A program made the position numbers and the translations under genes. Under the pieces are notes generated by a model. The model had not been told where the DNA came from, did no database searches, and saw nothing but the letters and a program-made list of their open reading frames with translations. Positions 1-11,879 of a stretch of 64,000 nt of DNA are shown one piece after another; positions within the stretch are counted from its first letter, which is position 1, and every line of letters starts with the position of its first letter. Source of the DNA: Apiotrichum sp. Y4204 (taxonomy: Eukaryota; Basidiomycota; Tremellomycetes; Trichosporonales; Trichosporonaceae); contig JAMYHL010000025.1 in NCBI GenBank assembly GCA_025531455.1, positions 532,219 through 596,218 of the forward strand. Reading direction: 5' to 3'.

Positions 1-980
1 GTATGCTCAACTTGCTTCATCTTCACGACCTTTTCCTTGCCGAGTACCTTGATGGCATAGAAACGAGAGTTGTGCTTCGAGCGAACGAGATGAACGCGCC
101 CAAAGGAGCCGGTTCCGAGTCTGTACACTGTTAGAGCCTTATTGCTAGGACAGCGAGTAACTTACGTTCGCTCGATGTGGAAATCGGCCAAGGCATAGCG
201 CCCAGCAGTTTTGCGAGGTTGAACGTTCGTGGGTGTCTTCGTTCCTGCTGACGATTGATTGGTAGCCGAATCCAGCGCAGCTTGGGAAGCTGCGGCATTA
301 ATGGCTGCCACTCGCGCTTGCTGCGTCGCGTTGTGAAGATTGGCTTCAGCATGAGCTGCCTGAATGTCAGTTTACACATAGCCAGACAAGCTGTACAAAC
401 CTGTTCATGGGCCTCGCGAGCCTTTTCTCGCATTCGCTCCTCATCCGCGCTTCCTTGCCGGGTCTGAGGGTTGGATTGGATGGACAGATTAGAAACATCT
501 GCCATCTCAACACTCATAGTGCGGTTCATTGCGCCAGTGGTGTCTGGAGCGCCCTGTACACCCAGAGCGGGTACTTGAGAGGCCACTGGCGCTCCTGTTG
601 CGGCCGCTGGAGTTCCGGCTGACACTGAGCCTTGCGGCTGACTGCTGAAGAATGTCAGATCCAAAACGTTATGAGACTCACGTTTCAATCCCATCCATTG
701 GCACCGCAGTGTCTGAGGGTGACTGCTGAGATGGCCGCTGGGGGGAAGGTTGGATTGATCCCTGAGGCTGTTGAGCAGGCAGCGACGCCGGCGGGGGTGA
801 CTGGGCTGAAGCTCTCTGGGCCGGAGGTGGTGATTGCTGCTGCCTTATCTGCTGTGGTTGAGGCCGCGACGGACTTGTCAAGGACGATGTCGCTGCTACT
901 GGAGAAGGAGGGTTGGAAGGCGTCTTCGAAGACGAGGCCTGTCGACGATGGTGGAACTTGTCTGATACCTTGGCAAACAT
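1..980 (-). CDS. PKA1: cAMP-dependent protein kinase catalytic subunit (3' end beyond the window)
   Basis: The catalytic subunit of protein kinase A phosphorylates Ser/Thr targets in response to cAMP. Only the N-terminal 285 or so codons are in the window. Exons on the minus strand read 682..980, 401..644, 166..359 and <1..120; the three introns are 37-45 nt. Start ATG is at 978-980. The first 230 residues are a Gln/Pro/Ser/Ala-rich extension of the kind basidiomycete PKA proteins carry. Then comes [17 protein letters not shown] followed by the glycine-rich loop [12 protein letters not shown] (about residues 247-258) and the ATP lysine in [11 protein letters not shown] (about K270). The acceptor at 121 was chosen over one at 128 because only it keeps the ERT-LGTGSFG frame. 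The kinase activation loop and C-lobe lie outside the window, so other AGC kinases cannot be excluded, but the loop sequence fits PKA best. Confidence 0.88.
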
Positions 981-3253
981 GGCTGGAACGATTCCTCGTT
1001 AGGGATATGGTTTCTGGATTGACAACAAGATAATCCGCAAGACAGTCGCCCACTTTCCCACAAGTTGATGGGTGGCCTACCTCTGGACAGGATGTGGAGA
1101 AAGAAAAGGTGGATCAAACAACGACGGCCGTTGCCCCACGACCAAAGACACAGTGCAATAGCGAGCGAAGAGAAGCTAGAAGCACTGTGCAGAAACACCA
1201 CCACAGGAAAGTTGGTGACGTTCGGGATGCGCGAGGACACAAGCGATCGGGTGTTGGATGGATGAGGCTAGAGCGAGTGGGACAGCCAGACAGAGTAGGA
1301 ATAGCAACCGTGTCCTAGTTTGAGGAGGTGCTAAGAATGAGAATGGTTTGGGCCGGAAAGAAAGACGGCTGGAGGGGGTGGAGAAGCGGGCAATCAGTGG
1401 GGTGATGCTACTGATCCGACTCTGGAAAGATATTCCCGGGTGGGTGTAGCGGTCGCAACTACTAGAGTGGTGTTGGTGTTGGTGGTGATGGTGATGATGA
1501 TGATGATGTCGGGATATGCTGGTGGCTTGTGTGGGGGTGGGCGCTTGATGCGGGTGATGTGACTGGCCAATCCGCCGACATGCCAACTACATGCGTTTGG
1601 GGGGGCATGTGGGGAGAGGCCACAGAGGCGTGCGCGATCGAGGGGACCAGGGATCGGTAGGGGCGCAGGGGCCAGGAGTGGAAGAGAGAAGGGGGGGGGG
1701 GGGACAAAGGGAGATCTCCGGTGGTGCACAGTCTGGTCTGGGTTGATCTGGTTGCTGGTTGGCTGCAACAATGCAGGTGATGTGAACTTTGGAGAACTCG
1801 GAAAAGGCACCTTTGGGCGCGCGGCCGGCACGGCATCGCAGGTCACGAGGTATGGGCCGTATGGGCAAAATGGCCAAGGGCCAGTAGACTGGTCGTTAGG
1901 GTCTCCCGGGCATCCTAGGGCATGAAGGCCCGAGCGCGGGACCTTCTCCAGCACTGAATGACGATCATGTTGATACCTCTGCATAGTCCAAGTGCATAGG
2001 CCGCATAGGATCGTAGGATTTAATCGTTTCCACCTGGGGAAATTCTGCAGATCCTCCACACGGTCTGCGCCCTCATTTGTGCCCCCTTGTACCAACCACT
2101 CTATCTTTACATACCGGATCATCGCGACTTTCACACATTCACAGATATGCACAGGCGTACAGACCCAGTGAATTGGAGCGTTCGCGTGGGGCTCCTGTTC
2201 AGTAACAGCTGCACCTGTTCCGGCCAAAAGCACACTTTGGAGCATTGTGAAAATTGTTAATTGCTAAACCGAACACAATATGTTCCGAAGTAGAATCATT
2301 CGAATATGCGGGACTAGCATTACAGGCGCTCAGGCGAGACGCGACCTCGCTCGGGGCAAAAACGCCAGCACTGGGGTACTGGGGGCGCGCCCGGCACATT
2401 GTTACGAACCCTTTCGTCATTAGGGTTGGGCCCCGCAATCCCCAGTATCCCCATCTTGGTGTCCCCACTTACCTGGATCTAGGTGCCCTGAAAGGAATCC
2501 ACCCTACTAGCCAGGTGGCTTGCACGGTTGATGCAGGCCATATATCTCTTATCAATTATCAGCGATCTATGTATGGGTGGCATTCTGGGTTCAAAGGTGC
2601 GAGCGGCGTTGCACCCACGTAGTACTTTTTGATATCTTTGCCCGCGTTATAGGACGCCGCTGGTCTGTCGGCCTGCTGCGACGGTCCCCTATGGAGACCG
2701 ACATTCCACCATACCGAGGCAAGAGAAAATGCGTCCACGCTTGTAACTGTAACACAACTGTACCACTGCTCCACGATCTCTCTAATCTGTGAGCTTTGAG
2801 GCTGTGAGCTGTGTGTGAGCTGTGAGTGTGCATTGCCAGGAGAATTGCACTATATGCAATGTTCCCATACGCGCCATACAGTACGTGCACGGTCGTGCGT
2901 GCGCCGTAGGCCTGCCACACAGGGACATGGAACGAGGTCAGGATCAGCTGTTTGCCGATGTCGAATACGTAATCGTAACCGTCCCGCAGGTGACTTTCAA
3001 CATTGAAGGAATGATGCCCCGCCTCCACCGGCCCGGAACTTGTCCTGGAGACCATGCATTACCGTGGAGCATGCAAGATGTTGCTGATCAGATACGCACC
3101 ACAAGAGCTCGGCGACCACCTGGTACAGGCTCATGGGGGGATTGTCGGGCTCTGCGAGCTCCGCGAGCTCCGCGCCTTAAAGGAGCATAGCCGTCTGCAG
3201 CAACTTCCCAACTCCCCATCCCATATTGGATTCCAACGACTCAACAGGCTACC
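981..3253. promoter_or_regulatory. divergent intergenic region between PKA and BCKDH E1 beta
   Basis: About 2.3 kb without a supportable gene. The part next to PKA (about 1000-1900) is C/T-rich when read toward PKA and probably includes a long 5' leader. It holds a TGG/GAT trinucleotide tract (about 1468-1507) and a run of 13 G (1691-1703). Open frames here are short or low-complexity (His/Pro/Ser-rich) and show no domain. The final 250 bases before 3254 are the probable promoter of the plus-strand gene. I see no TATA box that clearly decides a start. Confidence 0.5.
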
Positions 3254-5016
3254 ATGCTTGTCCGCGCATCGTTCAAGACCCGACAGGCTTTGCCTCTGCT
3301 TCAGCGGGGACTCGGCCTCAGACACCAATCATCCGCCGCTGACCCGACGGTCCGTGATGGAAGCACTGCTCGTGCCACTCCGTCCCCCGCCTCAACGCAG
3401 GAGCTGGAGCCATCTTTGGGCAGCAGCAACCTCCTGAAGAGCACCCGCGAGGAGGTGAGTGATACTTCATTATCTTCGAGGCTAATTGCTTTCACAGGCC
3501 TTGGCCACAAAGGGCCTCGTTTTCACCGACGGACACGGCCTGAAGGGTCCTACGGGCAAAGGACGCGAGACCAGGAAGATGAACCTCCACCAAGCTATTC
3601 GAGATGCTCTGCGGTTAGTTACCTCGGAAAGGCAAGCTTGCTTACTGGTAGTACCGCGTTGGTCAACAATCCTAGGAGCTTTGTGTTTGGCGAGGATGTC
3701 AAGGCTCATGGCGTGTTGTGAGTTGTCACTGTCTGTCGTTGATCGACTACGCTGACATATTTTCCACAGCCGGTGCACCCAAGGACTTGCTGAGGAGTTT
3801 GGTGAGTCACGTCAAACAGCACAGCTGACGTTCTACAGGAGAGAAGCGGGTCTTCAACACACCCTTGACTGAGCAAGGCATCGCTGGCTTTGGCATCGGG
3901 CTCGCGAGCGTAGGCGCCACGGCCATTGCGGAGATTCAGTTTGGTGACTATGTAGGTATCCATACGAATGGGACACTAGCTAATCGCTTTTCAGATCTTC
4001 CCGGCCTTTGACCAACTGGTGAACGAGGCGGCAAAGCAGCGTTACGCCAGTGGAGGTTCATACCCTCTCCCAGGTGGATCCTTCACTGTCCGTGCTCCCG
4101 TGATGAGCGTCGGTCACGGAGGCCTCTACCACTCGCAGAGTCCCGAAGTAAGTCTCCTCTCCCTCCCCAAATGTCACTGGCGACGTCACTTGCTGACAGT
4201 GTAGGGCTTCTTCTTGGGTGCGGCTGGTCTCAAGGTGGCAGTTGTTCGGTCGCCTCTTCAGGCCAAAGGTCTCCTCGCTGCGGCGTTCCGTGATCCCAAT
4301 CCCACGATTATCTTCGAGCCCAAGGTTTTGTGAGTGCTTCACAATACTGCTTAACACATAACAGCTAACCCAATCCAGGTACCGCGCTGCTGGTGAGCAA
4401 GTCGCTCCCTCTGGTCCACTAACGCAATCCCAGTTGAACAAGTTCCGGTTGATGAGTTCACATTGCCGCTTGAGCGTATCGACGAGATCCGGCCCGGCAC
4501 CGACTTGACGGTCGTCTCATACGGCACGCCGTTGTACACAACCCGTGGGTGCAAGTCGTATTTTCTAGACGCTAATCCCAGTCCGCGCAATTGAGCTTCT
4601 TTGCAACCCCCCTCCCAGCCTTGTGCAGTTCCTCCCTGAGAGGCTCCGCCCTCCCAACCCCGCGCCGTCGATTCAGCTGATTGATCTGCGTACCATCAAC
4701 CCATTGCCTCTTGGGGAGATCACGGACGCTGTTCGCAAAACTGGGCGTATGGTCATCGTTCACGAAGCTGGCAAGAGCGGAAGCGTCGGTAACAACCTGG
4801 CTGGTGAGGTTGGTCGTCGCGCGTTTGATTACCTTGAGGCCCCCATTGGGCTTGTGGCAGGCTGGGAGTAAGTGTTGTTCACGGACTCTACCAAAACACC
4901 CAGTTTAGTATGCTGATATCAATTCCAGTGTGCCCGTTCCCCTGGCCTACGAGAAGTTCTACCAGCCCGATGTCATTCGAGTGTTCGACAAACTTGTCGA
5001 AACTCTGTCGTACTAA
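3254..5016 (+). CDS. BCKDHB: branched-chain 2-oxoacid dehydrogenase E1 subunit beta, mitochondrial
   Basis: E1 beta of the branched-chain alpha-keto acid dehydrogenase complex, which with E1 alpha decarboxylates 2-oxoisovalerate-type acids (Val/Leu/Ile catabolism) in the mitochondrial matrix using thiamine diphosphate. Exons: 3254..3454, 3498..3613, 3652..3717, 3770..3801, 3839..3951, 3995..4147, 4205..4329, 4379..4392, 4434..4544, 4582..4867, 4929..5016; 434 aa, in frame throughout. The first 30 residues are basic and lack acids, like a mitochondrial presequence. Family motifs include [69 protein letters not shown] and C-terminal [24 protein letters not shown] and the YHSQSPE stretch separate it from pyruvate dehydrogenase E1 beta. 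The eighth exon is only 14 nt. Confidence 0.95.
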
Positions 5017-5404
5017 ACAATGGAAACAGTCTGAGTTATGCATGGATCATTACATTACATACTGGATTTACTCGTCAACACTTGGCGCAACGGGGGCATG
5101 GTGCATGCATTGCAGAAAAAAGTCTGCTGATGGGATGACCAGATGCCATTATGTAAGAGCACTGCCATGAGCCAGGGGTGGAGTGGAGGCGCGCAACATC
5201 AACGGTCAGGCCAGGTGTCGCGCTGGAACGCGTGGGTTTCAGACCAGAAGGCCGCCAGATGACCTTCACAGGACATGCATGTTGTAGCGTTTACCCATTC
5301 ATGCCCCCTCGCTCATTTCCTGTGGCTCTTGTCCATTCCTGTGTCCTCCTCTCCGCTGAGATCCGCTTTTGATATCTTTTCGCACTTGGAACGACAACGC
5401 GATT
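5017..5404 (+). promoter_or_regulatory. intergenic: BCKDHB 3' end and ERV41 promoter
   Basis: About 390 bases separating two co-directional genes. It must contain the 3' untranslated region of the E1 beta gene and the promoter of ERV41. A pyrimidine-rich stretch around 5300-5370 lies just before the ERV41 start. No further feature was recognised. Confidence 0.4.
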
Positions 5405-7072
5405 ATGTACGCTCCTCCAACTGGGCATCGTCCGCCCTCCCCTTTCCGCAATGGCGAGGGTAGCTCCTCCATATTGGAGGAACTCGACAAGTTTGCACCG
5501 ATCAAGAGCTTTGACGCGTTTCCCAAGGTATGCACCGTTTATGGATAGCTGCTAAACGATCCAGGTGCAGCCTACCTATACAGTTCGCTCCAAAAGGGGT
5601 GGCCTGTTGACCGCGGTTGTTGGCTTGGTTATCTTCATACTTGTCCTGGTTAGTCACACCTAAGTCGCTGTAACGATATTGATTGCTTTGCTAACTTGTA
5701 GAACGATCTGGGCGAGTTCCTATACGGAGCACCAAGCTATTCCTTCCGCGTCGACCCCGGGATTGAAGAGAATCTTCAACTCAACGTGGATCTCACGGTG
5801 GCAATGCCCTGTCAATGTACGATTACATTTGTTGGGTTCTTGTTGACGAAACAGTCCTATCGATCGATCTTCGCGATGCTGTTGGCGACAGGTTGCATCT
5901 TAGTAACCACTTTTCCAAGGAAGGAGTAAGGTTTCTGTTTCCCAACACAAGCTGACTCGGAGACAACTTTCAACCCCGGCAAAGCAACGTCCGTGAAGTG
6001 GGTCGCACCGGAGAGTTCAAGTTGCTAACCAAAGGCGCGTATCGGCTTCTGAACGTATCTCGGCATCCAAGGTTATTTCAGATTCAAGGCGTTCAACTCC
6101 CAATCAAAAAGGATCCCTTTCCGGTCTTCAAGCGTTGTTCTTGCCGAAAGGAAACCAGAAACAGCGCCATCTCGACTACCGTCCGACCCATGATGCCAAT
6201 GAAGAAGGTCCTGCATGCCGCATCTATGGCAGTGCCAGTGTCAAGAAGGTCACGGGGAATCTGCACATTACCACACTTGGTCACGGATATATGAGTTTTC
6301 ATCATACAGACCATGACGGTAAGCATGTCCTTGATTGTCACGAACTGACAGACTTAGTAATGAACTTGACTCATGTCATTCACGAGTTCTCTTTTGGTCC
6401 CTTCTTCCCCGCAATCGCTCAGCCGCTCGATGTGAGCTTAGACACCACAGATCATCGTAAGAACTCACACACCCTGGTAACGTGCTAAACCATGACAGCG
6501 TTCACTTCGTTCCAATACTTCCTCCGAATCGTTCCTACAACCTACATTGACGCCAGTGGACGTAAACTTGTGACGTCGCAAGTGGGTGAACTGATATGAA
6601 CAGAGCTGACGCCTAGTACGCTGTCACAGACTACTCGCGCACTTTTGACCACGGCCGTGGTGTCCCAGGCATATTTTTCAAATACGATTTGGAACCCATG
6701 TCCGTCACGATCCGCGAAAGGACAACATCCCTCTATACCTTCCTGCTACGCCTTGTAGGCGTGATTGGTGAGTTTGGAAGCACAATCCATTAATACTACC
6801 ATCCTCGGAAAGGCGTTCTCCAGCGCGACGCCATACCTGGTATCGGAACCGGAATGAATCGCTAATCCTTCGCAGGAGGTGTTTGGACTGTCGCAGGATT
6901 CGGTCTGCGTATCGCGAATCGTGCCCAAAAGGAAGTTGTGAAAGCGGTCGGCAAGGAACAAGATATTATCCCTTCGTCCCTCCCCGCTTCTCAGTCCACA
7001 GTTCCCTTGAAGACCAGTAGTTGGGGCGCAAGTCGCGACGTGTGGGGAGGAGATGAGTTGAAGAGACGCTAG
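5405..7072 (+). CDS. ERV41: ERV41/ERGIC2-type COPII vesicle protein
   Basis: ERV41 with ERV46 forms a cargo receptor cycling between ER and Golgi that retrieves ER residents. Exons: 5405..5527, 5565..5648, 5702..5816, 5855..5925, 5963..5988, 6035..6318, 6358..6456, 6499..6581, 6617..6767, 6876..7072; 410 aa. The N-terminal cytosolic stretch FDAFPKVQPTYTVRSKRGG is followed by a transmembrane helix (GLLTAVVGLVIFILVL), the luminal domain with ACRIYGSASVKKVTGNLHIT, HVIHEFSFGPFF and FQYFLRIVPTTY, then a second helix (LLRLVGVIGGVWTVAGFGL) and a short tail. This is the full ERV41 plan. The junction at 5989..6034 needs a weak donor (GTCCGT) to keep frame and is the least certain. The last intron (108 nt) is longer than usual for this window. 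Confidence 0.9.
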
Positions 7073-7482
7073 AGTTGAACCCACGAGGACAGATATGCAC
7101 CAGATACTGTACATCGTTCTGGTACTGTGACTTCATAACCTTGTGAAGGCTCAGTCGTCACGTCTACTTGACTCATACGTATTGAACCGCCTTGGGCAAC
7201 AATAGACATTTCGACCAGGTCTCAAGGGCGAAGCAAAAGACTTCCACTGATGGCTTTCTGACGGAGCGAGCGAAACGCCTTCAAGCCTACTACCGCACAG
7301 GCATGACCTTCCCTTCTCCTACCCTCATGCCCCTCACTTTCCGAGTCCATCTTTCTTTTCATCATTAATTCACAATCATCATTCTCTCTTCCATTTACCC
7401 ACATACTTTGACTCACATAGACACAAGCCGTCCGTACCTCACCACACACCTCTCTCTCTGCGTTTCTCTCCTCGTACCCATA
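7073..7482 (+). promoter_or_regulatory. intergenic and CT-rich leader upstream of coiled-coil gene
   Basis: About 410 bases. The last 120 bases before the ATG at 7483 are almost pure pyrimidine with CA-rich interruptions, typical of a 5' leader or core promoter in this genome. The first part is the 3' flank of ERV41. No other feature was seen. Confidence 0.4.
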
Positions 7483-8946
7483 ATGTCTGTCAGAGAGAGG
7501 GAGAGGCGTGCAGCCGCCAACGAGGCCCACTACAGGAACCTGGAGAGGACCGCCCAAACGAATCAAACATACATTAATCCACCCTACCTTTCCACTGAGC
7601 ATCAAGGTAATGGGATACTTTGCCTTTCACTGACTCGTCAGCACCGAACAGATTGGCGCATCACACCAGTCCTCGTTACTCTCCTTCTGTTCAGCCGACG
7701 CCATCCGACTACGCAGACGGCTACTACCACGACCGCGACCGACAGGTCAGGTCAGACAACGGCTACTACGCCTCAGAGAGCGACCCTCAAAATGTTCACC
7801 GCCAGGTATTGCCAAGACATCTGACCATCACTTGGATGCTGATTTTACAGCATTTTCCTACTCAACCCCATCAAGTCCCGGTCTGGGGTGGCAACAGCCA
7901 TCATCAAAATGGGAACAGCTTTCATCAAAATAACCACAGCCTTCATCAAAACCGCTCGGACGACGGCCACATGATTGCCCAACTTCAGCAGCAACTCACT
8001 GAGCAAAAGGAGCGCACGATAAAACTTGAAGTGGAAAATGCTCAGCAGAAAGAGCGGTTGACGGAACTTGAGAAGGAAAACACCACGTATCAAGAAAACG
8101 TGCGACAGGCCAAAAAGGAGTTATCGAATAGCTTAGAGCTCCAGTTAACGTTGGGGCAACGCAACACGGCGCTGGAGACCGAAGTCACCAAGCTCAAGAC
8201 CGCTCTTCAAGAATTGCAGCGCGAGAAGAACGCGAGCAGCAAATGTTTTGATGAGGTACTTACCACCCACCCCGTCTCGAGTGCACGTGAATATTGACTG
8301 GTTCATTTAGGAGCAGAAGCGCTTGAAACAGCAACTGTCACGAGTAGAGGAGAACCATCGTGCGAGTGTGGCGCTGTTAAATGTTTGCAATAACGCTGCT
8401 CAACAGACTGACCTCCAGCTCCAGCTTGAACGCGGACGCGATCAAGCTTTTCAGCTCCGCTACGAAAATGACGCTCTTCTTCGAGAGGTACAGGAACTTC
8501 GACGACAGGTGAGCAGAATGATAAGGAATTCGAATGACTAAATTCGGTAGTTGGAGAACCGCAACACCGTTAACAATGCGACTCCCAACTCAGTTCGAGA
8601 TGGGATGAACATCACGCCCCACCACTCTGTGAGGCAGGAAGTTGGTCATCAAGCTAACGTGGTCAGATGGTCAACAATGAACATGCACATGTCGCGATTA
8701 ATGAGAGGGACGGCTTTGTTGACAGGAGGCAGGAGCGACAGGTAAGTCTATGTCTGTGGCCGTGAAACCGTCTGATTGGCCAGGTCTATTATTCAGTAGA
8801 GAAGCAGGAAGTGAGATACAACTCACTTCCAACGCGCAATGCCGCGAGGCCTCATCTCGGGGATGAGGATCCCTACGTGAGTGCCACACTGGCCAATCTG
8901 CACGCTAATCAGCGCGCAGGCCCAGCTCGAATCCGTTTTTCCCTAA
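7483..8946 (+). CDS. unrecognised coiled-coil protein
   Basis: I do not recognise this gene. Exons: 7483..7606, 7642..7805, 7851..8255, 8311..8508, 8551..8628, 8667..8741, 8784..8876, 8920..8946; 387 aa, in frame through seven short introns with good GT/AG ends and branch sites, which is the main evidence that it is real. The N-terminus is basic (MSVRERERRAAANEAHYRNLE), followed by a Tyr/Asp/Ser-rich disordered part and a short His-Gln-Asn repeat (SHHQNGNSFHQNNHSLHQN). Residues of about 150-330 form strong heptads rich in Glu/Gln/Leu (for example LEVENAQQKERLTELEKEN), so a long dimeric coiled coil is expected. The C-terminus ends YAQLESVFP. No catalytic motif is visible. A role as scaffold or cytoskeletal adaptor is only a guess. 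Confidence 0.75.
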
Positions 8947-9087
8947 TTCTGTGACGATATTTGAGTCGAGAGTTCACCAAGCAACCAAACAAGAAGCAGT
9001 CCTTGATAGAGCACGCGTCCGTATGTGATCACATTCCACACATCTGTCAACAATTTCTGGAGTTGCGAACTCGAAGTGTCGAGCGTC

Positions 9088-10709
9088 TTAGTCCAATTGG
9101 GTGTAGTTACCGGGGAAGATACCCTGGACGCCATTCAGCTTGCCAGTCCACCAGTCTTCCGCGGAATCGGTGCGTTCAACGATTTCAATCCGGTCACCTG
9201 CGTGGAACGACAGATCGCCGTGGGCCTGTAAAGTTAATTATTGGAACTTGCGATTGTCACTCACCTGGGCCTCATAGTCGAAGATGGCAGTGCAGTAGAC
9301 TGTAGGAGCCGCACCAGGCTTGGGCTTGAGGGGGGGAGGGGGCGGGGGCGCCTTTTTACCCGCCAGATCCATCTTTCCTGCGGGAGCTGCAGAATAAGGG
9401 GGAGGAGCGGTGGCATTGTTGCTGCGGGACGAAGCCACCGATGTCTTGCGATCAAGGCCAGCCTTAGCGGAAGGTCCTGTGCGAGAGCCACCAGAAGCAA
9501 TGCGCGACTGCTGAAGCATCTTGGCTTTTTATTAGCAGTGTCACATGAGGATAAGCAGACATACCCGTTGACACAATCCGATTGGTAATGGATAGCGCAT
9601 CCAGTTGCTCGGCAGTATTGCCTTGTTGCTCCTCATAGATCTGCTCGATGTCGCGACGTTCCAGGTCGTATTTGCCATCAGCGAACGACTGCAGCTTCTC
9701 CATCATAATGTAGAAGACGTTGAGTCTGTGTGTCAGCCAGGACCATCTGAGAAAAGGAATAGAAAGACTCACTGCATGTAGTAGAATGAGTGGAAAAGCG
9801 GGTCCACAAAGCGCGTTGCCATATGGAGGAAGGTTGGCAGTTCGGTCTTCAGAAGATTGTTGTAGTGCTCATATTCCCCGGAGGCGAGTTCGAAATCCTG
9901 CTCGACCTAACGTCAGAATGAACCATTGAACCGTGCGCACCTTGAACAGATTCTTCTCATCGCTGAGGCTCTTCTCCTTCTTCTGACGCAGCTTGTTCAA
10001 GCTGTTGTTGTGGCGGTCAAAGTCGACAAGCTTGTGGTCACGCTTCACACATGTCTTGCGAATCTTCTTGCAGATCTCATGCAGCTCCTTGCTGGGTTCC
10101 ACAATACGCGACTCGATAAGGTCCAACTCGGGGGCAAGAGTCTCTGAATTGTGAGTCCGAAGTTATGAACAGTGTACAAACCGTGAAGCTCATCCATAAG
10201 GCGTTGATAGGCCGAGATATTGTTTACGGTGACTTCGGCCTTGGGAAACTTGGAGGACAAGTCGTACTCGCCACCAATCGGGGAGAATAGCGTGGCAAGC
10301 GACCCAGAGAAGCTTGATCCTGATGTGAGAAGGGCTGGACAAAGTCAGTCTCAATGGTAAAGAGATTCACGCACAAAGGACGGCGTCACGGAAGACAACA
10401 GAGTCCTTGAGAATCTTCTCAGAGGCCGCCTCCACAGCAGCAAACTTGCGCTCCCTGAAGTATTGTCAGCTTAATTCACGACGCTAGCGATGCTATGTGT
10501 GCACACACCAGTCGTTATACTCGGCATCAGATGACTCTAAATGGTGAGCGGATCTTCATGCTTGTAGTCGATTCAGGCGACATACTCTTGGACATGCCAA
10601 TGCGACTGCCGAGATTGTGCGGAGTCCTGGGTTGTCAGCCGACGGGATACTGCTGGTACGTTGATCGACGAGACGCTTACCGCTGCAAGGCTTTGGTGAG
10701 TCCCTTCAT
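9088..10709 (-). CDS. RVS167: BAR-SH3 endocytic protein, amphiphysin/RVS167 (hob1) type
   Basis: RVS167-like proteins bind curved membrane at endocytic sites and, through SH3, actin regulators. Exons (transcription order): 10681..10709, 10586..10626, 10509..10536, 10375..10454, 10182..10334, 9941..10143, 9773..9906, 9565..9725, 9265..9524, 9088..9225; 408 aa, in frame. The start [18 protein letters not shown] matches the amphipathic first helix of fungal BAR proteins. The BAR domain includes [38 protein letters not shown] and [20 protein letters not shown] Pro-rich linker ([15 protein letters not shown]) precedes the SH3 domain ([19 protein letters not shown], the WW pair, and [11 protein letters not shown] at the end). 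At 408 aa it is a compact version without a long linker. Confidence 0.93.
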
Positions 10710-11879
10710 GTTGTTTCGTCTGCCGGGAGCGACTTAACGACGGTTGTGAGCAGGAAGTTTGAGTGAGAATGATAAGTGTAGTTGGGAGAATGGAAAGGTC
10801 GAGTGAATGAACTGAATCAAAAGGATGAGAGGATACGTCAGAGCAGCTGGCCAGGATGCAAAATGACACGGCACAGCTCAACCGATCGACAACTGCACTG
10901 CTGCGACAGGGGGGAAAGTGCAAAGTGCACAGTGGCCACGCAGCACGCACGCACAGCATGGCCAAGCTGGCCAAGAGCTTCAGGATCCCACAGGAGGGCG
11001 CGTTTATGTAATCGAGAAGAATCAATAATCATATCGGTATATTTGACACGTCATTATAAATACCACGTCACGGATCACAGAGCTGGAGCGGCCCACATCA
11101 TCCGAGGCATGCGAGGCGTGCCCCCTGGTACCCTGCAACCCTGGTAGCCTGATGCTCCATACGATGTACCATGGTATGCTACCACAGTCAGTCAGCTAGT
11201 CAGAAGCAACGGACATGGGCAACCGTGGGGGCAACCCATACACACGCACCATGCGTCGTCGTACCGCGTCTCCCTAGCCTTCCTGCCGGTTGCCCCTCAC
11301 CCCACCACCCCCCCTCTCTCACCGTCACTCGAGTCCAACCCACACACACATAACCACAGCCACCCAAACATCATCATCATCCTGTGCGCGATACCATCCA
11401 TTCTCTTCCAAGCTCCAAGCACCCACCACCATAACGACCGCTACCACCATTCCTACCATTTCACACACATACACATACACAACTCCCCCACCCCCACAAA
11501 CAGTCACAGGAGGACGAGTTTGCGCTCATCTCTTTCGACCTTTCGACTTCCTCCCAGCTCCGCACTTCCCTCGCACTTTTGACTGCACCCTTCTCTCTCT
11601 TCTCCCTTCAGTAACTTTGTCACTCCCCCCGTTGTCGTCCTAGGCAACGTGCTGACTGGCTGGTACTGCAAAGCACCTATTCATCCAGTTTCATTTTCAT
11701 GGCGTAGCGCGGTCCTTCCCAACAAGCACTTGTCCTTCAACCGCATTTCCGTCTATTCGTTTCGTTTCAGCACTTACTCGCCCTAATCACTCGGCGGCCC
11801 CATTTTCCAGTGGAATCAACGTTTGCGCTCTATTACCAACCAGTCACTTTAATTCGTCTGAAACAAACCTTCCGCAACG
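10710..11879. promoter_or_regulatory. divergent promoter region between RVS167 and VAC8
   Basis: About 1.17 kb between divergent starts. Around 11046-11070 two ACGTCA elements flank an AT-rich TATA-like stretch, a possible ATF/CREB-type site. From about 11290 to 11640 the plus strand is strongly C/CA/CT-rich with CAT and CA microsatellite patches and probably serves as a long 5' leader or core promoter of VAC8. Open frames in this stretch are low-complexity Pro/Thr/His/Ser and were not accepted as genes. Confidence 0.5.

Noticed and set aside
1394..2245. 283-codon minus-strand open frame upstream of PKA
   Set aside because: Low complexity with poly-Pro and His/Ile/Thr runs produced by simple repeats; no recognisable domain.
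11290..11643. 117-codon Pro/Thr/His-rich open frame upstream of VAC8
   Set aside because: Product of C/CA-rich simple sequence; better explained as VAC8 leader.
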